In this document: piece after piece, positions 47,903 through 57,488 of the stretch
Layout of the letters: each line of letters begins with the position of its first letter
Numbering within the stretch: position 1 is the first letter of the stretch
NCBI RefSeq assembly: GCF_900446255.1
Contig: NZ_UIGI01000001.1
Span: forward strand, 4,242,763 to 4,306,762
Reading direction: 5' to 3'
DNA: 64,000 nucleotides
DNA from: Buttiauxella agrestis
Lineage (GTDB): Bacteria; Pseudomonadota; Gammaproteobacteria; Enterobacterales; Enterobacteriaceae
The notes under the pieces: model-generated
What the model was told of the DNA's origin: nothing
The model's input: the letters and a program-made list of their open reading frames with translations, nothing else
The model's database searches: none
Program-made: the position numbers and the translations under genes

Positions 47903-49159
47903 CTATAATAATTTTGCATAGTCGTAAGGCCCTACATAACCCTTACCACAATGATATAAATAATCTGCCCACCATTGCACCATCAACCTACGTTCATCCA
48001 AATGCTCAGAAGTATGGATATAAGCAGCCCGCACATTATTACGCTCAGAATGGCTTAACTGCCGTTCTATAGCATCATCACTCCACAAACCTGACTCACC
48101 TAAAGCCCCACGCGCCATTGTTCTGAATCCATGTCCGCATACTTCCGTTTGTGTGTCATAGCCCATAGCCCGGAGTGCATTATTCACCGTGTTTTCGCTC
48201 ATAACTTTGTTTGGATCGTGATCTCCTGGAAACAGCCTCGGATTATCCCCACTGAGCTGCTTCAACTCATCCAGCAAAGCTAAAGCCTGAGTGCTTAACG
48301 GAACGATATGTTCCTCCTTCATCTTCATCCCACGATAGGAGTAACGCACACCTTTGATTTCCTCACGCTGCGCCGGTATACGCCAGCAAGCGTTATCAAA
48401 ATCAAACTCATCCCATCGTGCAAATCGCATCTCACTGGAGCGAACGAAGGTAAGTAGAGACAACTCGACTGCAATACGCGTCATTTTGCGGCCACGATAA
48501 GCAGCAAGACGGGCGAGGAACTCAGGGAATCGACTTGAATGTAAGGCGGGATAATGACGAGCTTTGGCCGAGGTTAGCGCTCCAGCCATATCACTGGCAG
48601 GATTAGAATCTATGTAATCGTTCTGAACGGCATAACGCATGATAGCCGTGACCCGTTGTTGCAACCGCTGTGCTACATCGTGTTTTCCACTGGCATCCAC
48701 GACTTTAATTGGTGCTAAGAGATTGCTGGTTTTGAGTTTACGAATATCAGCAGAGCCAATATGTGGGAAGAGATAAAGTTCCAGATAACGGAGCACACGC
48801 GAGCTATGGTATTCACCCCACCGCTTATTACTGGCGTGCCATTCGCGCGCGATAGTTTCAAAGGAATAGGCACCGGAGGTTTCAGCTTGGGCTTCTTTCT
48901 GCTCAGCTTTGGGATCTATTCCTTGAACCAAGAGTTTTTTAGCTTCATCACGTTTTGCTCGTGCCTCGGCAAGAGTGATTGTCGGCCAGACGCCGAATGC
49001 TAATCTGTCTTCTTTCTTATCCACTGGTCGCCGGTACTTCATGCGCCAGTATTTAGATCCTTTGCTCGTCACCTCAAGATACAAACCGCCACCATCGGCC
49101 ATTTTGTAGGTTTTCTCTTTTGGTTTGGCTGTTTCGACTTGGCGGGAGTTGAGCTTCAT
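47903..49159 (-). CDS. int: P4-type tyrosine integrase of element B
   Basis: 418 residues. DUF4102 N-domain (MKLNSRQVETAKPKEKTYKM, KKEDRLAFGVWPTITLAEAR), core-binding domain, and catalytic residues in FVRSSEMRFARWDEF, HGFRTMARGAL, LSHSERNNVRAAYIHTSEH. It integrates at the leuX 3' end, 165 bases away. Converges with the cargo gene; the hairpin CATCAGGAACATGTTAGCTGATG-like repeat at about 47850-47873 can end both transcripts. Confidence 0.95.
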   Translation of the reverse strand: MKLNSRQVETAKPKEKTYKMADGGGLYLEVTSKGSKYWRMKYRRPVDKKEDRLAFGVWPTITLAEARAKRDEAKKLLVQGIDPKAEQKEAQAETSGAYSFETIAREWHASNKRWGEYHSSRVLRYLELYLFPHIGSADIRKLKTSNLLAPIKVVDASGKHDVAQRLQQRVTAIMRYAVQNDYIDSNPASDMAGALTSAKARHYPALHSSRFPEFLARLAAYRGRKMTRIAVELSLLTFVRSSEMRFARWDEFDFDNACWRIPAQREEIKGVRYSYRGMKMKEEHIVPLSTQALALLDELKQLSGDNPRLFPGDHDPNKVMSENTVNNALRAMGYDTQTEVCGHGFRTMARGALGESGLWSDDAIERQLSHSERNNVRAAYIHTSEHLDERRLMVQWWADYLYHCGKGYVGPYDYAKLL

Positions 49160-49162
49160 TTT

Positions 49163-49209
49163 GGGGGCACATTTTCAATCGAAGTGAAGATGCCCCCAAT
49201 TATGCCCCC
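49163..49209. repeat. Arm-type integrase repeats, right end of element B
   Basis: GGGGGCACA (49163-49171), ATGCCCCC (49190-49197, 49202-49209), overlapping the integrase start region. Degraded copies occur at 12673-12716. Confidence 0.65.
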
Positions 49210-49251
49210 ACCAATGCCCGGATTGCAACGGATGTGCTCGGACGAATCGGG

Positions 49252-49282
49252 ACCAAAAAAAAAGCCTTTCGGCTTTATTTTT
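49252..49282 (-). terminator. leuX transcription terminator
   Basis: Minus strand AAAGCCGAAAGGCTTT followed by a nine-base T-run, downstream of leuX. A copy with one fewer A lies at 12765-12790, carried by the oldest island remnant. Confidence 0.85.
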
Positions 49283-49323
49283 AGTAACTTACGGACTGTT
49301 ACGGACGTTCTCGAACATTCAAA

Positions 49324-49408
49324 TGGTGCCGAAGGCCGGACTCGAACCGGCACGTCTTTCAACGGTTGATTTTGAATCAACTGCGTCTACCGATTTCGCC
49401 ACTTCGGC
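49324..49408 (-). tRNA. leuX: tRNA-Leu(CAA), island attachment target
   Basis: 85 bases with encoded CCA. Acceptor GCCGAAG / CTTCGGC, long variable arm, T-loop GGTTCGAGTCC; anticodon CAA in GTTGATTCAAAATCAAC. Corresponds to leuX, a well-known target of P4-type integrases in E. coli, though there it lies elsewhere on the chromosome. The gene is kept intact by the last insertion. Confidence 0.95.
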
Positions 49409-49436
49409 ACGAAGAGGTATGCGGAAAACGTTGGGG

Positions 49437-49464
49437 ATTATACCTGTCGCGCTTAACCTTGCAA
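49437..49464 (-). promoter_or_regulatory. leuX promoter
   Basis: Minus strand: -35 TTGCAA (49459-49464), 16 bases, -10 TATAAT (49437-49442), then a GC-rich discriminator CCCCAACG as in stringently controlled tRNA promoters. Confidence 0.8.
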
Positions 49465-49657
49465 GCCCCATTCTACTGTTTACGTGCTAAGTGCTGAAAA
49501 AACCAGCGCATCATCAGTTGGTTGTACCCTTAAGTCTTCACAAAGGCTTAATAACGGCACCAAAAGCCAACAAAATCTGCAACGCCCACCACTGGTTTTC
49601 CCCATACATCGTGATAGTCTTTCAGACACACCCCGCCTTCGGAGATAGCACCCGTTT

Positions 49658-50656
49658 ATGATACGCCTCGCTGTTATTGGAACTAACTGGATCACCCGTC
49701 AGTTCGTCGATGCTGCCCACGAAAGTGGCAAATATAAACTCACCGCGGTGTACTCCCGCTCGCTGGAACAGGCGCAAAGTTTTGCCAGCGACTATCCGGT
49801 AGAACACCTATTTACCGATCTGAATGCGATGGCGAAGAGCGACGCGATTGATGCGGTGTACATCGCCAGCCCAAATTCTCTGCACTCCCCGCAAACGTTG
49901 TTGTTTCTCAGCCATAAAAAGCATGTGATTTGCGAGAAGCCACTGGCGTCTAATTTGCGTGAAGTGGAAGCGGCTATTGCCTGCGCGCGTGAAAACCAAG
50001 TGGTTTTGTTCGAAGCATTTAAAACTGCCAGCCTGCCAAACTTTATCGCGCTGCAACAGGCGTTGCCGAAAGTAGGCAAGATCCGCAAAGTGCTGCTCAA
50101 CTATTGCCAGTATTCCTCGCGCTATCAGCGTTATCTCGATGGCGAGAACCCTAACACCTTTAATCCTGCATTCTCCAACGGCTCGATTATGGATATCGGT
50201 TTTTATACGCTGGCCTCGGCGGTTGCGCTGTGGGGCGAAGCGTATTCGGTTCATGCGACCGCAAGCCTGCTGGAAAGCGGCGTCGATGCGCACGGTTCGG
50301 TGCAGATGAATTACGGCGATTTCGATGTGAATCTGCTGCACTCAAAAGTGAGCGACTCCACAATCCCAAGTGAGATTCAAGGCGAAGCCGGTTCGCTGGT
50401 GATTGAGAAAATCTCTGAATGCCAGCGCATCACCTTTATTCCCCGCGGTGGCAAACCGCAGGATCTGACGCTGCCACAGCATATTAATACTATGCTGTAT
50501 GAAGCCGAAGTCTTTGCTCGTCTGGTCAATGACAACGAAGTGAATCATCAAGGTCTGGTTACGTCGCGATCTACTGCGGCATTGAGTACCGAGATCCGCG
50601 CACAAACAGGCGTGAAATTCCCGGCGGATGATGTGTCGGTGCAGCTACCGGCGTAA
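49658..50656 (+). CDS. ygjR: Gfo/Idh/MocA family oxidoreductase YgjR
   Basis: 332 residues. N-terminal Rossmann fold (MIRLAVIGTNWITRQFVDAA), conserved ICEKPLASN motif (catalytic Lys of the family) and the DIGFY segment near residue 175. Close to remembered E. coli YgjR over the full length. Physiological substrate unknown. A moderate AGATAGCACCCG leader; no strong operon partner. First core gene right of leuX. Confidence 0.93.
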   Translation: MIRLAVIGTNWITRQFVDAAHESGKYKLTAVYSRSLEQAQSFASDYPVEHLFTDLNAMAKSDAIDAVYIASPNSLHSPQTLLFLSHKKHVICEKPLASNLREVEAAIACARENQVVLFEAFKTASLPNFIALQQALPKVGKIRKVLLNYCQYSSRYQRYLDGENPNTFNPAFSNGSIMDIGFYTLASAVALWGEAYSVHATASLLESGVDAHGSVQMNYGDFDVNLLHSKVSDSTIPSEIQGEAGSLVIEKISECQRITFIPRGGKPQDLTLPQHINTMLYEAEVFARLVNDNEVNHQGLVTSRSTAALSTEIRAQTGVKFPADDVSVQLPA

Positions 50657-50717
50657 AGGTGTGTAAAAGCGGGGTAGCAGCATGTTGACGGATTGTAGCA
50701 TTCGTAATATTTTGTTA

Positions 50718-50880
50718 CCCGCAAAGGGGAGTAACTTCATTGTCGGTTAATCGTCATTACGGTGTGAAAGCACCCGGTTACCGAGCAACGTTTAAAACGT
50801 TGTAAGTGAGACCTTGCCGGAAGGCGAGATCCCTGTTGCAAGCATTAGCGGCTGGCGTCTTCCGACGTTGGCCGTTTTTG
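50718..50880 (+). promoter_or_regulatory. yybP-ykoY type riboswitch (PRE element) of alx
   Basis: Shows AAAGGGGAGUA at the 5' end and GAGACCTTGCCGGAAGGC in the middle, the conserved loops of Mn2+-sensing yybP-ykoY RNAs. It ends with a terminator hairpin CGGCTGGCGTC / GACGTTGGCCG plus T-run (50849-50880). In E. coli the alkaline-pH-responsive PRE RNA controls translation of alx. Confidence 0.88.
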
Positions 50881-50900
50881 TTTTTATAGGAATCATTTTT

Positions 50901-51869
50901 ATGAATAGTGTCGGCACTCCATTACTGTGGGGCGGTTTTGCCGTCGTGGTCGTCATCATGCTGGCTATCGACCTCCTTCTTCAGGGACGTAAAGGCTCGC
51001 ACACCATGTCCATGAAGCAGGCGGCCGTCTGGTCCCTGGTCTGGGTTTCGCTTTCGCTGCTGTTTAACGCAGCATTCTGGTGGTATCTCACCGGGACATC
51101 TGGCCGTGAAGTGGCGGATACACAAGCTCTCGCCTTCCTCACCGGCTATCTGATTGAAAAAGCGCTGGCGGTGGATAACGTCTTCGTCTGGCTGATGCTG
51201 TTCAGCTACTTTGCTGTTCCTGCTGCATTGCAGCGCCGCGTGCTGGTTTACGGTGTGCTGGGTGCGATTGTACTGCGTACCATCATGATATTCGCGGGCA
51301 GCTGGTTGATTTCCCAGTTCGAATGGCTGCTGTATGTGTTCGGCGCGTTCTTGCTGTTCACCGGTATCAAAATGGCGCTGGCGAAGGAAGATGAAGGCGG
51401 CATTGGCGATAAACCGCTGGTGCGTTGGATTCGTAGCCACCTGCGGATGACCGATAAAATCGAAGGCGAGCACTTCTTTATTCGTAAGAACGGTATTTTG
51501 TTCGCAACGCCGCTGCTGCTGGTGCTGATTCTGGTTGAACTGAGCGACGTGATTTTCGCGGTCGACAGTATTCCGGCAATCTTCGCGGTCACGACTGACC
51601 CATTCATTGTGCTGACGTCGAACCTGTTTGCCATCCTCGGCTTGCGTGCGATGTACTTCTTGTTGGCTGGCGTGGCTGAACGCTTCTCCATGCTGAAGTA
51701 CGGCCTGTCGATTATCCTGGTGTTCATCGGCGTGAAGATGATGATTGTCGATTTCTACCACATCCCAATCGCGATTTCGCTTGGCGTCGTGGGCGGTATT
51801 CTGGCGTTGACGTTAATTATTAACGCTATCGTGAACTACCGTAACGATCAGAAGAGACTCGCGAAGTAA
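50901..51869 (+). CDS. alx: TerC-family membrane protein Alx
   Basis: 322 residues, about nine membrane spans. [22 protein letters not shown] is the TerC signature with acidic residues implicated in Mn2+ transport. E. coli Alx is induced at high pH and linked to Mn2+ export. ATG 50901 after AGGAAT gives the family start [12 protein letters not shown]; the frame open to 50814 is the riboswitch. Confidence 0.95.
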   Translation: MNSVGTPLLWGGFAVVVVIMLAIDLLLQGRKGSHTMSMKQAAVWSLVWVSLSLLFNAAFWWYLTGTSGREVADTQALAFLTGYLIEKALAVDNVFVWLMLFSYFAVPAALQRRVLVYGVLGAIVLRTIMIFAGSWLISQFEWLLYVFGAFLLFTGIKMALAKEDEGGIGDKPLVRWIRSHLRMTDKIEGEHFFIRKNGILFATPLLLVLILVELSDVIFAVDSIPAIFAVTTDPFIVLTSNLFAILGLRAMYFLLAGVAERFSMLKYGLSIILVFIGVKMMIVDFYHIPIAISLGVVGGILALTLIINAIVNYRNDQKRLAK

Positions 51870-51876
51870 TATTTTT

Positions 51877-51905
51877 TGTCGGATGACGCTATCGCTTATC
51901 CGACC
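51877..51905. repeat. REP-like palindrome
   Basis: GTCGGATGACGC and GCTTATCCGAC pair imperfectly, resembling enterobacterial REP/BIME sequences. Just after alx; may protect its mRNA end. Confidence 0.5.
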
Positions 51906-51921
51906 CACGAAAAGCTTCATG

Positions 51922-51952
51922 ACCCTGCCCTGGTGGCAGGGTTTTTCTTTTT
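51922..51952 (+). terminator. alx terminator
   Basis: ACCCTGCC / GGCAGGGT stem with 5-base loop, followed by TTTTTCTTTTT. Strong intrinsic terminator. Confidence 0.92.
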
Positions 51953-52169
51953 ATAGCATCCGCTGTGAGAAATGTTGCTAATGTCACGAATTTGTTAATT
52001 ATTAGTTATAAAACCTAGCCTGTGTCGAAATAATCAGTGATTACTACTTACTACCCCGCGACATTTCCTTATACTCGACCAGGCAAACACATTTCTTTAC
52101 ATCCGGTCAAAAAAGTACCTCAGAGTACCGACACAGGATGGGACGACATACAACACAGGAAGGTTATTC

Positions 52170-53414
52170 ATGGCTACACAATCTCCGGGTATTCTTAAAC
52201 GCCTGGCACAAGGCAGTCTGGTAAAACAGATTCTCGTCGGTCTGGTGCTGGGTATCGCACTGGCGGCAATTTCAAAACCTGCGGCTATTGCTGTCGGGTT
52301 GCTCGGAACACTGTTCGTCGGCGCACTGAAGGCTGTTGCACCGGTGCTGGTTCTGATGCTGGTGATGGCGTCTATCGCGAACCATAAGCACGGCCAGAAA
52401 ACCAGCATTCGCCCGATTCTGGTGCTCTATCTTCTGGGAACATTCACCGCCGCGTTAACCGCTGTAGTGGTCAGTTTCCTGTTCCCGTCCTCGCTGCATC
52501 TGGTGACTGGCGCGACGGATATCACACCACCGTCAGGCATTGTGGAGGTTCTGCGCGGCCTGTTGTTGAGCATGGTTTCCAACCCAATTGATGCTTTGCT
52601 GAAAGCCAACTACATCGGGATTCTGGTATGGGCTGTGGGCCTGGGCTTCGCGCTACGCCACGGTAATGAAAGCACCAAAAACCTGATTAACGATGTTTCC
52701 GACGCGGTGACGTTCATCGTGAGAGTGGTGATTCGCTTTGCCCCAATCGGTATCTTCGGCCTGGTAGCATCAACACTTGCAACGACAGGCTTCGAAACGC
52801 TGTGGAGCTATGCGCAACTGCTGCTGGTACTGGTTGGCTGTATGTTCGGCGTGGCGCTGATCATCAACCCACTGCTGGTGTTCATCAAAATTCGCCGCAA
52901 CCCGTACCCGCTGGTGTTCGCTTGCCTGCGTGAGAGTGGCGTAACCGCCTTCTTCACCCGTAGTTCTGCGGCCAACATTCCAGTGAACATGGCGCTGTGC
53001 GAGAAGCTGAATCTGGACCGCGATACCTATTCTGTATCCATCCCGTTAGGCGCAACCATCAACATGGCGGGCGCAGCAATCACTATTACCGTACTGACTC
53101 TGGCGGCGGTGAACACGCTGGGCGTGCCGGTGGACTTGCCAACCGCACTGCTGCTGAGCGTTGTGGCTTCATTGTGTGCTTGCGGAGCTTCTGGTGTGGC
53201 GGGTGGATCTTTGCTGCTAATCCCACTGGCGTGCGGCATGTTCGGTATTCCGAATGAGATTGCTATGCAGGTGGTTGCAGTCGGCTTTATCATCGGCGTG
53301 TTGCAGGATTCTTGCGAAACCGCACTGAACTCCTCCACCGACGTGCTATTTACCGCAGCGGCTTGCCAGGCTGAAGATGCACGCCTGGCGGACAATAATC
53401 CGTTACGCGGTTAA
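52170..53414 (+). CDS. sstT: Serine/threonine:Na+ symporter SstT
   Basis: 414 residues, DAACS family. About eight spans plus re-entrant loops; [16 protein letters not shown] and [17 protein letters not shown] hold the Na+/substrate motifs. E. coli SstT imports serine and threonine; in relatives the mRNA is controlled by the sRNA GcvB. AGGAAGG-like site (GGAAGG) before ATG 52170. The 217 bases upstream hold its promoter. Confidence 0.96.
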   Translation: MATQSPGILKRLAQGSLVKQILVGLVLGIALAAISKPAAIAVGLLGTLFVGALKAVAPVLVLMLVMASIANHKHGQKTSIRPILVLYLLGTFTAALTAVVVSFLFPSSLHLVTGATDITPPSGIVEVLRGLLLSMVSNPIDALLKANYIGILVWAVGLGFALRHGNESTKNLINDVSDAVTFIVRVVIRFAPIGIFGLVASTLATTGFETLWSYAQLLLVLVGCMFGVALIINPLLVFIKIRRNPYPLVFACLRESGVTAFFTRSSAANIPVNMALCEKLNLDRDTYSVSIPLGATINMAGAAITITVLTLAAVNTLGVPVDLPTALLLSVVASLCACGASGVAGGSLLLIPLACGMFGIPNEIAMQVVAVGFIIGVLQDSCETALNSSTDVLFTAAACQAEDARLADNNPLRG

Positions 53415-53423
53415 TGCTTAAAG

Positions 53424-53447
53424 CTCCCTGTCTTGCGAGGCAGGGAG
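53424..53447. terminator. Hairpin between sstT and ygjV
   Basis: CTCCCTG / CAGGGAG stem with a 10-base loop between convergent genes. Confidence 0.6.
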
Positions 53448-53993
53448 TTATCCTTCTTGTTGCTGCACCTCTTTTTCGACCTTAAACGGGTCAATACCCC
53501 GCCTTTGCATCCGCCAGAAACGAATAATATTCAGGCCGTTCATCACCAGAAAACTCCCTTCGATTAACGTTCCACCAATCGAGCCAAGCCAGAAGTTATG
53601 CGTCACCCAGCAAGCGGTAGAGCACCACATCACGCAGCGTGTGGTCAGTCCTTTGCAACGGAATAATGCCCAGGTACTGGCGACGGTGCCGAATATCGGC
53701 AGCAATTCCATGGCGTGGTTAAATTTAGATAGCCCCAACCCAAGCGTCAGCGCGATAAAAATCCCCATCACCCACAGGCTGCGAGTGCGCAGGGAAATCA
53801 CGGTTCGGATTGCGTTAAGTTCCGCGCTCATGCCCGCCGGGCTTGCGCCCATCAAGAAGAAATGAATACCGATAATGGCGCTGTAACCCGCCAACTGTAA
53901 CTTGAAGCGCCGTTCATCACGGTTAACGAACGTGGTAATACCAACCACAAAGGCGAGAACCCCGACGCCCTGGGCAACCCAATACGCGGTCAT
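53448..53993 (-). CDS. ygjV: Inner-membrane protein YgjV
   Basis: 181 residues, about five spans, YgjV-like (DUF family of Imp-type small membrane proteins). Starts MTAYWVAQGVGVLAFVVGITT and contains GGTLIEGSFLVMNGLNIIRFWR, as in E. coli. Function unknown. Follows the divergent order seen in E. coli. Confidence 0.92.
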   Translation of the reverse strand: MTAYWVAQGVGVLAFVVGITTFVNRDERRFKLQLAGYSAIIGIHFFLMGASPAGMSAELNAIRTVISLRTRSLWVMGIFIALTLGLGLSKFNHAMELLPIFGTVASTWALFRCKGLTTRCVMWCSTACWVTHNFWLGSIGGTLIEGSFLVMNGLNIIRFWRMQRRGIDPFKVEKEVQQQEG

Positions 53994-54021
53994 GACAAAT
54001 CCTTGTGAGTAAACATGAGGC

Positions 54022-54058
54022 GAAAAAAAACGGCATTCCGAATATCAAAATGCCGTTT
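54022..54058 (-). terminator. uxaCA terminator
   Basis: Minus strand AAACGGCATT / AATGCCGTTT stem followed by eight T, 24 bases after the uxaA stop. Confidence 0.88.
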
Positions 54059-54081
54059 CATGTTAGCACCTGCTCAACGCT

Positions 54082-55569
54082 TTACAACGTGACGCCGCTC
54101 TTAAAGATAGCCAACTCGCGGAAATCATTACGTTCGTTACAGGTTTTTTTACCGTTAGCGATATCAACAATGGTGTCGATAAACTCAGTCAGCAGTGTAT
54201 TCATGTCGCTGCCGTGCAACAGTTTGCCTGCGTCAAAATCGATCCAGTGTGGCTTTTTGGTTGCCAGCTCACTGTTGGTGGCGATTTTAACCGTTGGCAC
54301 AAAACCGCCGTACGGTGTGCCGCGTCCGGTGCTGAACAGCACCATATGGCAACCTGCGCCAGCCAATGCACTGGTGGCAACAGCATCGTTACCCGGCGCG
54401 CTTAACAAGTTCAGGCCAGGCGTTTTCAGGCGCTCGCCATAACGCAGGACATCAACCACTTCGCTCTCACCGGCTTTTTGCGTACAGCCGAGGGATTTTT
54501 CTTCGAGCGTCGTGATACCGCCAGCTTTGTTCCCTGGTGATGGATTCTCGTAGATCGGCTGGTTGTGTTCGATGAAGTATTGTTTAAAGTCGTTCACCAT
54601 GGTGACGGTTTTTTCAAACGTCGCTTCATCGCGGCAATGGCTCATCAGAATGCGTTCAGCGCCAAACATTTCCGGGACTTCAGTCAGCACAGTCGTGCCG
54701 CCATTAGCCACCATGTAGTCGGAGAAACGGCCAAGCATTGGGTTCGCCGTAATACCGGACAAACCGTCTGAACCGCCGCATTCCAGGCCGAACTTCAGCT
54801 CGCTGATTTTGCCTGGTTCACGTTTGTCGTGACGCATGACTTCGTACAGCTCTTGCAGCTGCTCAAGTCCGGCTTCAACTTCGTCATCCTGCTGCTGGCA
54901 AACCATAAACTTCACGCGGGACTCATCAAATTCACCCAGCGTTTCACGGAAAGCGCTCACCTGGTTGTTTTCGCAACCCAGGCCAATCACCAGCACCGCA
55001 CCCGCGTTCGGGTGATGCACCATGTTTTGTAGCATGGTGCGGGTGTTAACGTGATCTTCACCCAGCTGTGAACAACCGAATGGATGACTGAACAGGAACA
55101 CGCCGTCGATATCTTCGGCGTCGTTATTCTGTTTCAGGAAACGGTTCTGGATCTGACGCGCGATACCGTTAACACAGCCTACGGTCGGCAAGATCCACAA
55201 CTCGTTACGCACACCCACATTACCGTTTTCACGGCGGTAAACACTCACTTCACGGTCTGCCGCCTGACTTGCAAGAGACTGGAAATCAGGTTGATAGCTA
55301 TACTCATCCAAATCGTTCAGATTAGTACGCGCGTTGTGTGAGTGAATGTGCTCCCCGGCTTCGATAGTCGCCAAAGCATGGCCAATCGGTAAACCATATT
55401 TAACGACGTTCTCACCTTGCGCAATGGTCACCAGCGCAAATTTATGGCCGCGAAGCACCGGCTGGCGCAGAGTTACCTCTGCACCTTCTACGGTAACGAC
55501 TTCACCTTCGGCCAGGTCCACTAACGCAACGGCGACGTTATCTTGCGTATGGATCTTGATGTATTGCAT
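54082..55569 (-). CDS. uxaA: Altronate dehydratase UxaA
   Basis: 495 residues, same length as E. coli. Dehydrates D-altronate to 2-keto-3-deoxygluconate in galacturonate breakdown, iron/Mn dependent. N-terminal SAF domain (about 1-90) and C-terminal catalytic domain with FSHPFGCSQLG, GLGCENNQVS and GGSDGLSGITANP. Second gene of uxaCA, 18 bases after uxaC. Confidence 0.96.
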   Translation of the reverse strand: MQYIKIHTQDNVAVALVDLAEGEVVTVEGAEVTLRQPVLRGHKFALVTIAQGENVVKYGLPIGHALATIEAGEHIHSHNARTNLNDLDEYSYQPDFQSLASQAADREVSVYRRENGNVGVRNELWILPTVGCVNGIARQIQNRFLKQNNDAEDIDGVFLFSHPFGCSQLGEDHVNTRTMLQNMVHHPNAGAVLVIGLGCENNQVSAFRETLGEFDESRVKFMVCQQQDDEVEAGLEQLQELYEVMRHDKREPGKISELKFGLECGGSDGLSGITANPMLGRFSDYMVANGGTTVLTEVPEMFGAERILMSHCRDEATFEKTVTMVNDFKQYFIEHNQPIYENPSPGNKAGGITTLEEKSLGCTQKAGESEVVDVLRYGERLKTPGLNLLSAPGNDAVATSALAGAGCHMVLFSTGRGTPYGGFVPTVKIATNSELATKKPHWIDFDAGKLLHGSDMNTLLTEFIDTIVDIANGKKTCNERNDFRELAIFKSGVTL

Positions 55570-55587
55570 ATCAACCTCAAAGCCTGA

Positions 55588-56997
55588 TTAGTTCAGTTCA
55601 ATGCCAAAGTAGTCTCGGGCGTTGTTAAAGCAGATGTTTTCTACCATGCTGCCCAGCAGTTTGATGTCTGCTGGCGCTTCGCCTGCTTCCACCCAACGGC
55701 CAATCATCTGGCACAGAATGCGACGGAAGTATTCGTGGCGGGTGTATGACAGGAAGCTACGGCTGTCAGTCAGCATGCCCACAAAGCGGCTTAACAGACC
55801 CAGTTGCGCGAGCTGCGTCATTTGACGCTCCATGCCATCTTTCTGGTCGTTGAACCACCAACCGGAACCAAACTGCATTTTTCCAGGCATACCTTCGCCC
55901 TGGAAGTTGCCAATCATGGTGCCCAACACTTCGTTATCGCGTGGGTTCAGGCAATACAGAATGGTTTTTGGCAGTTCGTTGTTTTCGTTTTGCTTGCTGA
56001 GCAGGCGAGAAAGTTCTTCAGCCATTGGGCGGTCGTTGATGGAGTCAAAGCCCACATCAGGCCCCAGCAGTTTGAACTGACGCAGGTTGTTGTTACGCAG
56101 CGCACCGATGTGGTACTGCTGAACCCAGCCGCGACGGGTGTATTCAGCCGCCAGCCAAACCAGAACCGCAGTTTTGAACTGTGCAGTTTCGTGGTCAGTT
56201 GGTGTCGCACCGGAAAGACGACGCGCCAGGATGCCATCCAGAGTCGCTTCGTCTGCTTCTGCAAACAAAACAACGTCTAATGCGTGGTCGGATACTTTAC
56301 AGCCGTGTGCCGCGAAGTGGTCCAGACGCTTGCTCAGTGCAGTTTGCAGGTCGCTGAAACGACGGATGTCGGTATCAGAAACTTCAGCCATTTTGCCCAT
56401 GTATTCAACGAAAGTGCCTTGCTCGATGTTGAACGCTTTGTCCGGGCGCCAGCTTGGCAGCACTTTGGTTTCAAATGCGTCGAGCGCGATTTGGCGATGG
56501 AAACGCAGGTCGTCGATTGGGTCATCCGTGGTGCCGACCATCTTCACGTTCATCTGCTTCATGATGCCACGCGCAGAGAAGCTATCCTGAGTCAGCAACT
56601 CGTTACATTCGTTCCAGATTTCATCGGCAGTAGTTGGGGAAAGCAGTTTGCCGGTGATGCCGAAAGGACGACGCAGTTCGAGGTGAGTCCAATGGTAGAG
56701 CGGGTTACCGATAGTGTGCGGAACAGTCGCGGCCCAGGCATCGAATTTCTCACGGTCAGACGCATCGCCAGTACACAGACGCTCTTCCACACCGTTTGCA
56801 CGCATGCCGCGCCACTTGTAGTGATCGCCTTTTAACCAGATGTCATACAGGTTTTTAAAACGATAATCTTCAGCAACCTGCTGTGGTGGCAAGTGGCAGT
56901 GATAGTCAAAGATTGGCTGATCGGCTGCAAACTCATGGTACAAACGGCGAGCGAATTCGGTATCAAGGAGAAAATCTTCAGTCATAAACTGGGCCAT
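55588..56997 (-). CDS. uxaC: Glucuronate/galacturonate isomerase UxaC
   Basis: 469 residues. Converts glucuronate to fructuronate and galacturonate to tagaturonate. [12 protein letters not shown] near the N-terminus is the metal-binding start of the amidohydrolase-like fold; [14 protein letters not shown] and [18 protein letters not shown] complete the site. Start ATG 56997 ([12 protein letters not shown]) with AGGG upstream fits the family; the frame open to 57045 does not. Confidence 0.96.
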   Translation of the reverse strand: MAQFMTEDFLLDTEFARRLYHEFAADQPIFDYHCHLPPQQVAEDYRFKNLYDIWLKGDHYKWRGMRANGVEERLCTGDASDREKFDAWAATVPHTIGNPLYHWTHLELRRPFGITGKLLSPTTADEIWNECNELLTQDSFSARGIMKQMNVKMVGTTDDPIDDLRFHRQIALDAFETKVLPSWRPDKAFNIEQGTFVEYMGKMAEVSDTDIRRFSDLQTALSKRLDHFAAHGCKVSDHALDVVLFAEADEATLDGILARRLSGATPTDHETAQFKTAVLVWLAAEYTRRGWVQQYHIGALRNNNLRQFKLLGPDVGFDSINDRPMAEELSRLLSKQNENNELPKTILYCLNPRDNEVLGTMIGNFQGEGMPGKMQFGSGWWFNDQKDGMERQMTQLAQLGLLSRFVGMLTDSRSFLSYTRHEYFRRILCQMIGRWVEAGEAPADIKLLGSMVENICFNNARDYFGIELN

Positions 56998-57488
56998 TGT
57001 AGGGTTCCTCTGTTCATAGCAGTTCGATGCTTGCGCATAATGCAAATAAAGTTATCACACCAATTTCTTGAGACCGAGTGGATTTTTGAGGTGCACGTCA
57101 CAAAAACCATACTTTTATTGTTAATATAGTGTTTAAAAAGAACCCTTATCCCGCGCCAGTTCTGGCCCGCAAGCCCCTACCCCCTTAGAGTGAGCTGATC
57201 GACACTTTTGTGATATCACTCAACTTTTGAAGCTGTATGACAAGTTATCTTTCCTGCCGTCGCAAAACAGACGTAATGGATTTACTTCAGACGCTGACAT
57301 CAATAACAGCGCATCACGGTACGGAAACCGAATTTGCCACTGGATAGTTTTTTATATGGCAAGGTACGGGTCGTACTGGGTAATACCCCCGGTAATGAAC
57401 CCCTTCTAAAGAACAGACGACCTGGCAGCAATGCTGGACGTTTACCACATGTTATGTGGTTGATTACAAAGACGGGATGAGATTCCAA
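56998..57488. promoter_or_regulatory. Divergent uxaCA-exuT control region
   Basis: 491 non-coding bases between divergent uxaC and exuT. A CRP-like site TGTGA-N6-TCAAC lies at 57209-57224, fitting cAMP control of hexuronate genes. An inverted repeat ACCACAT-gtt-ATGTGGT (57444-57460) lies just upstream of exuT and may be an operator or a 5'-UTR hairpin. ExuR is expected to act here; I could not find its exact consensus. Confidence 0.55.

Larger units (their letters stand above)
38875..49344. mobile_element. Element B, P4-like phage satellite
   Basis: About 10.5 kb between the att copy at 38875 and the leuX 3' end. Order: crr, alpha, accessory genes, epsilon, kil, CI region, vis, late site, ori1, late site, sid, delta, psu, cos, cargo, int. 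This is the P4 prophage order throughout. TGTGCCCCC-type arm sites lie inside both ends (38945-38953, 38957-38965; 49163-49171, 49190-49197, 49202-49209). No capsid, tail or terminase genes, as expected for a satellite needing a P2-like helper. Confidence 0.92.

Noticed and set aside
50922-51761. 279-codon minus-strand frame over alx
   Set aside because: Antisense shadow; low-complexity His/Gln-rich product.
57209-57460. Exact ExuR operator in the uxaC-exuT interval
   Set aside because: I could not match a full operator consensus; only a CRP-like site and an inverted repeat are reported.
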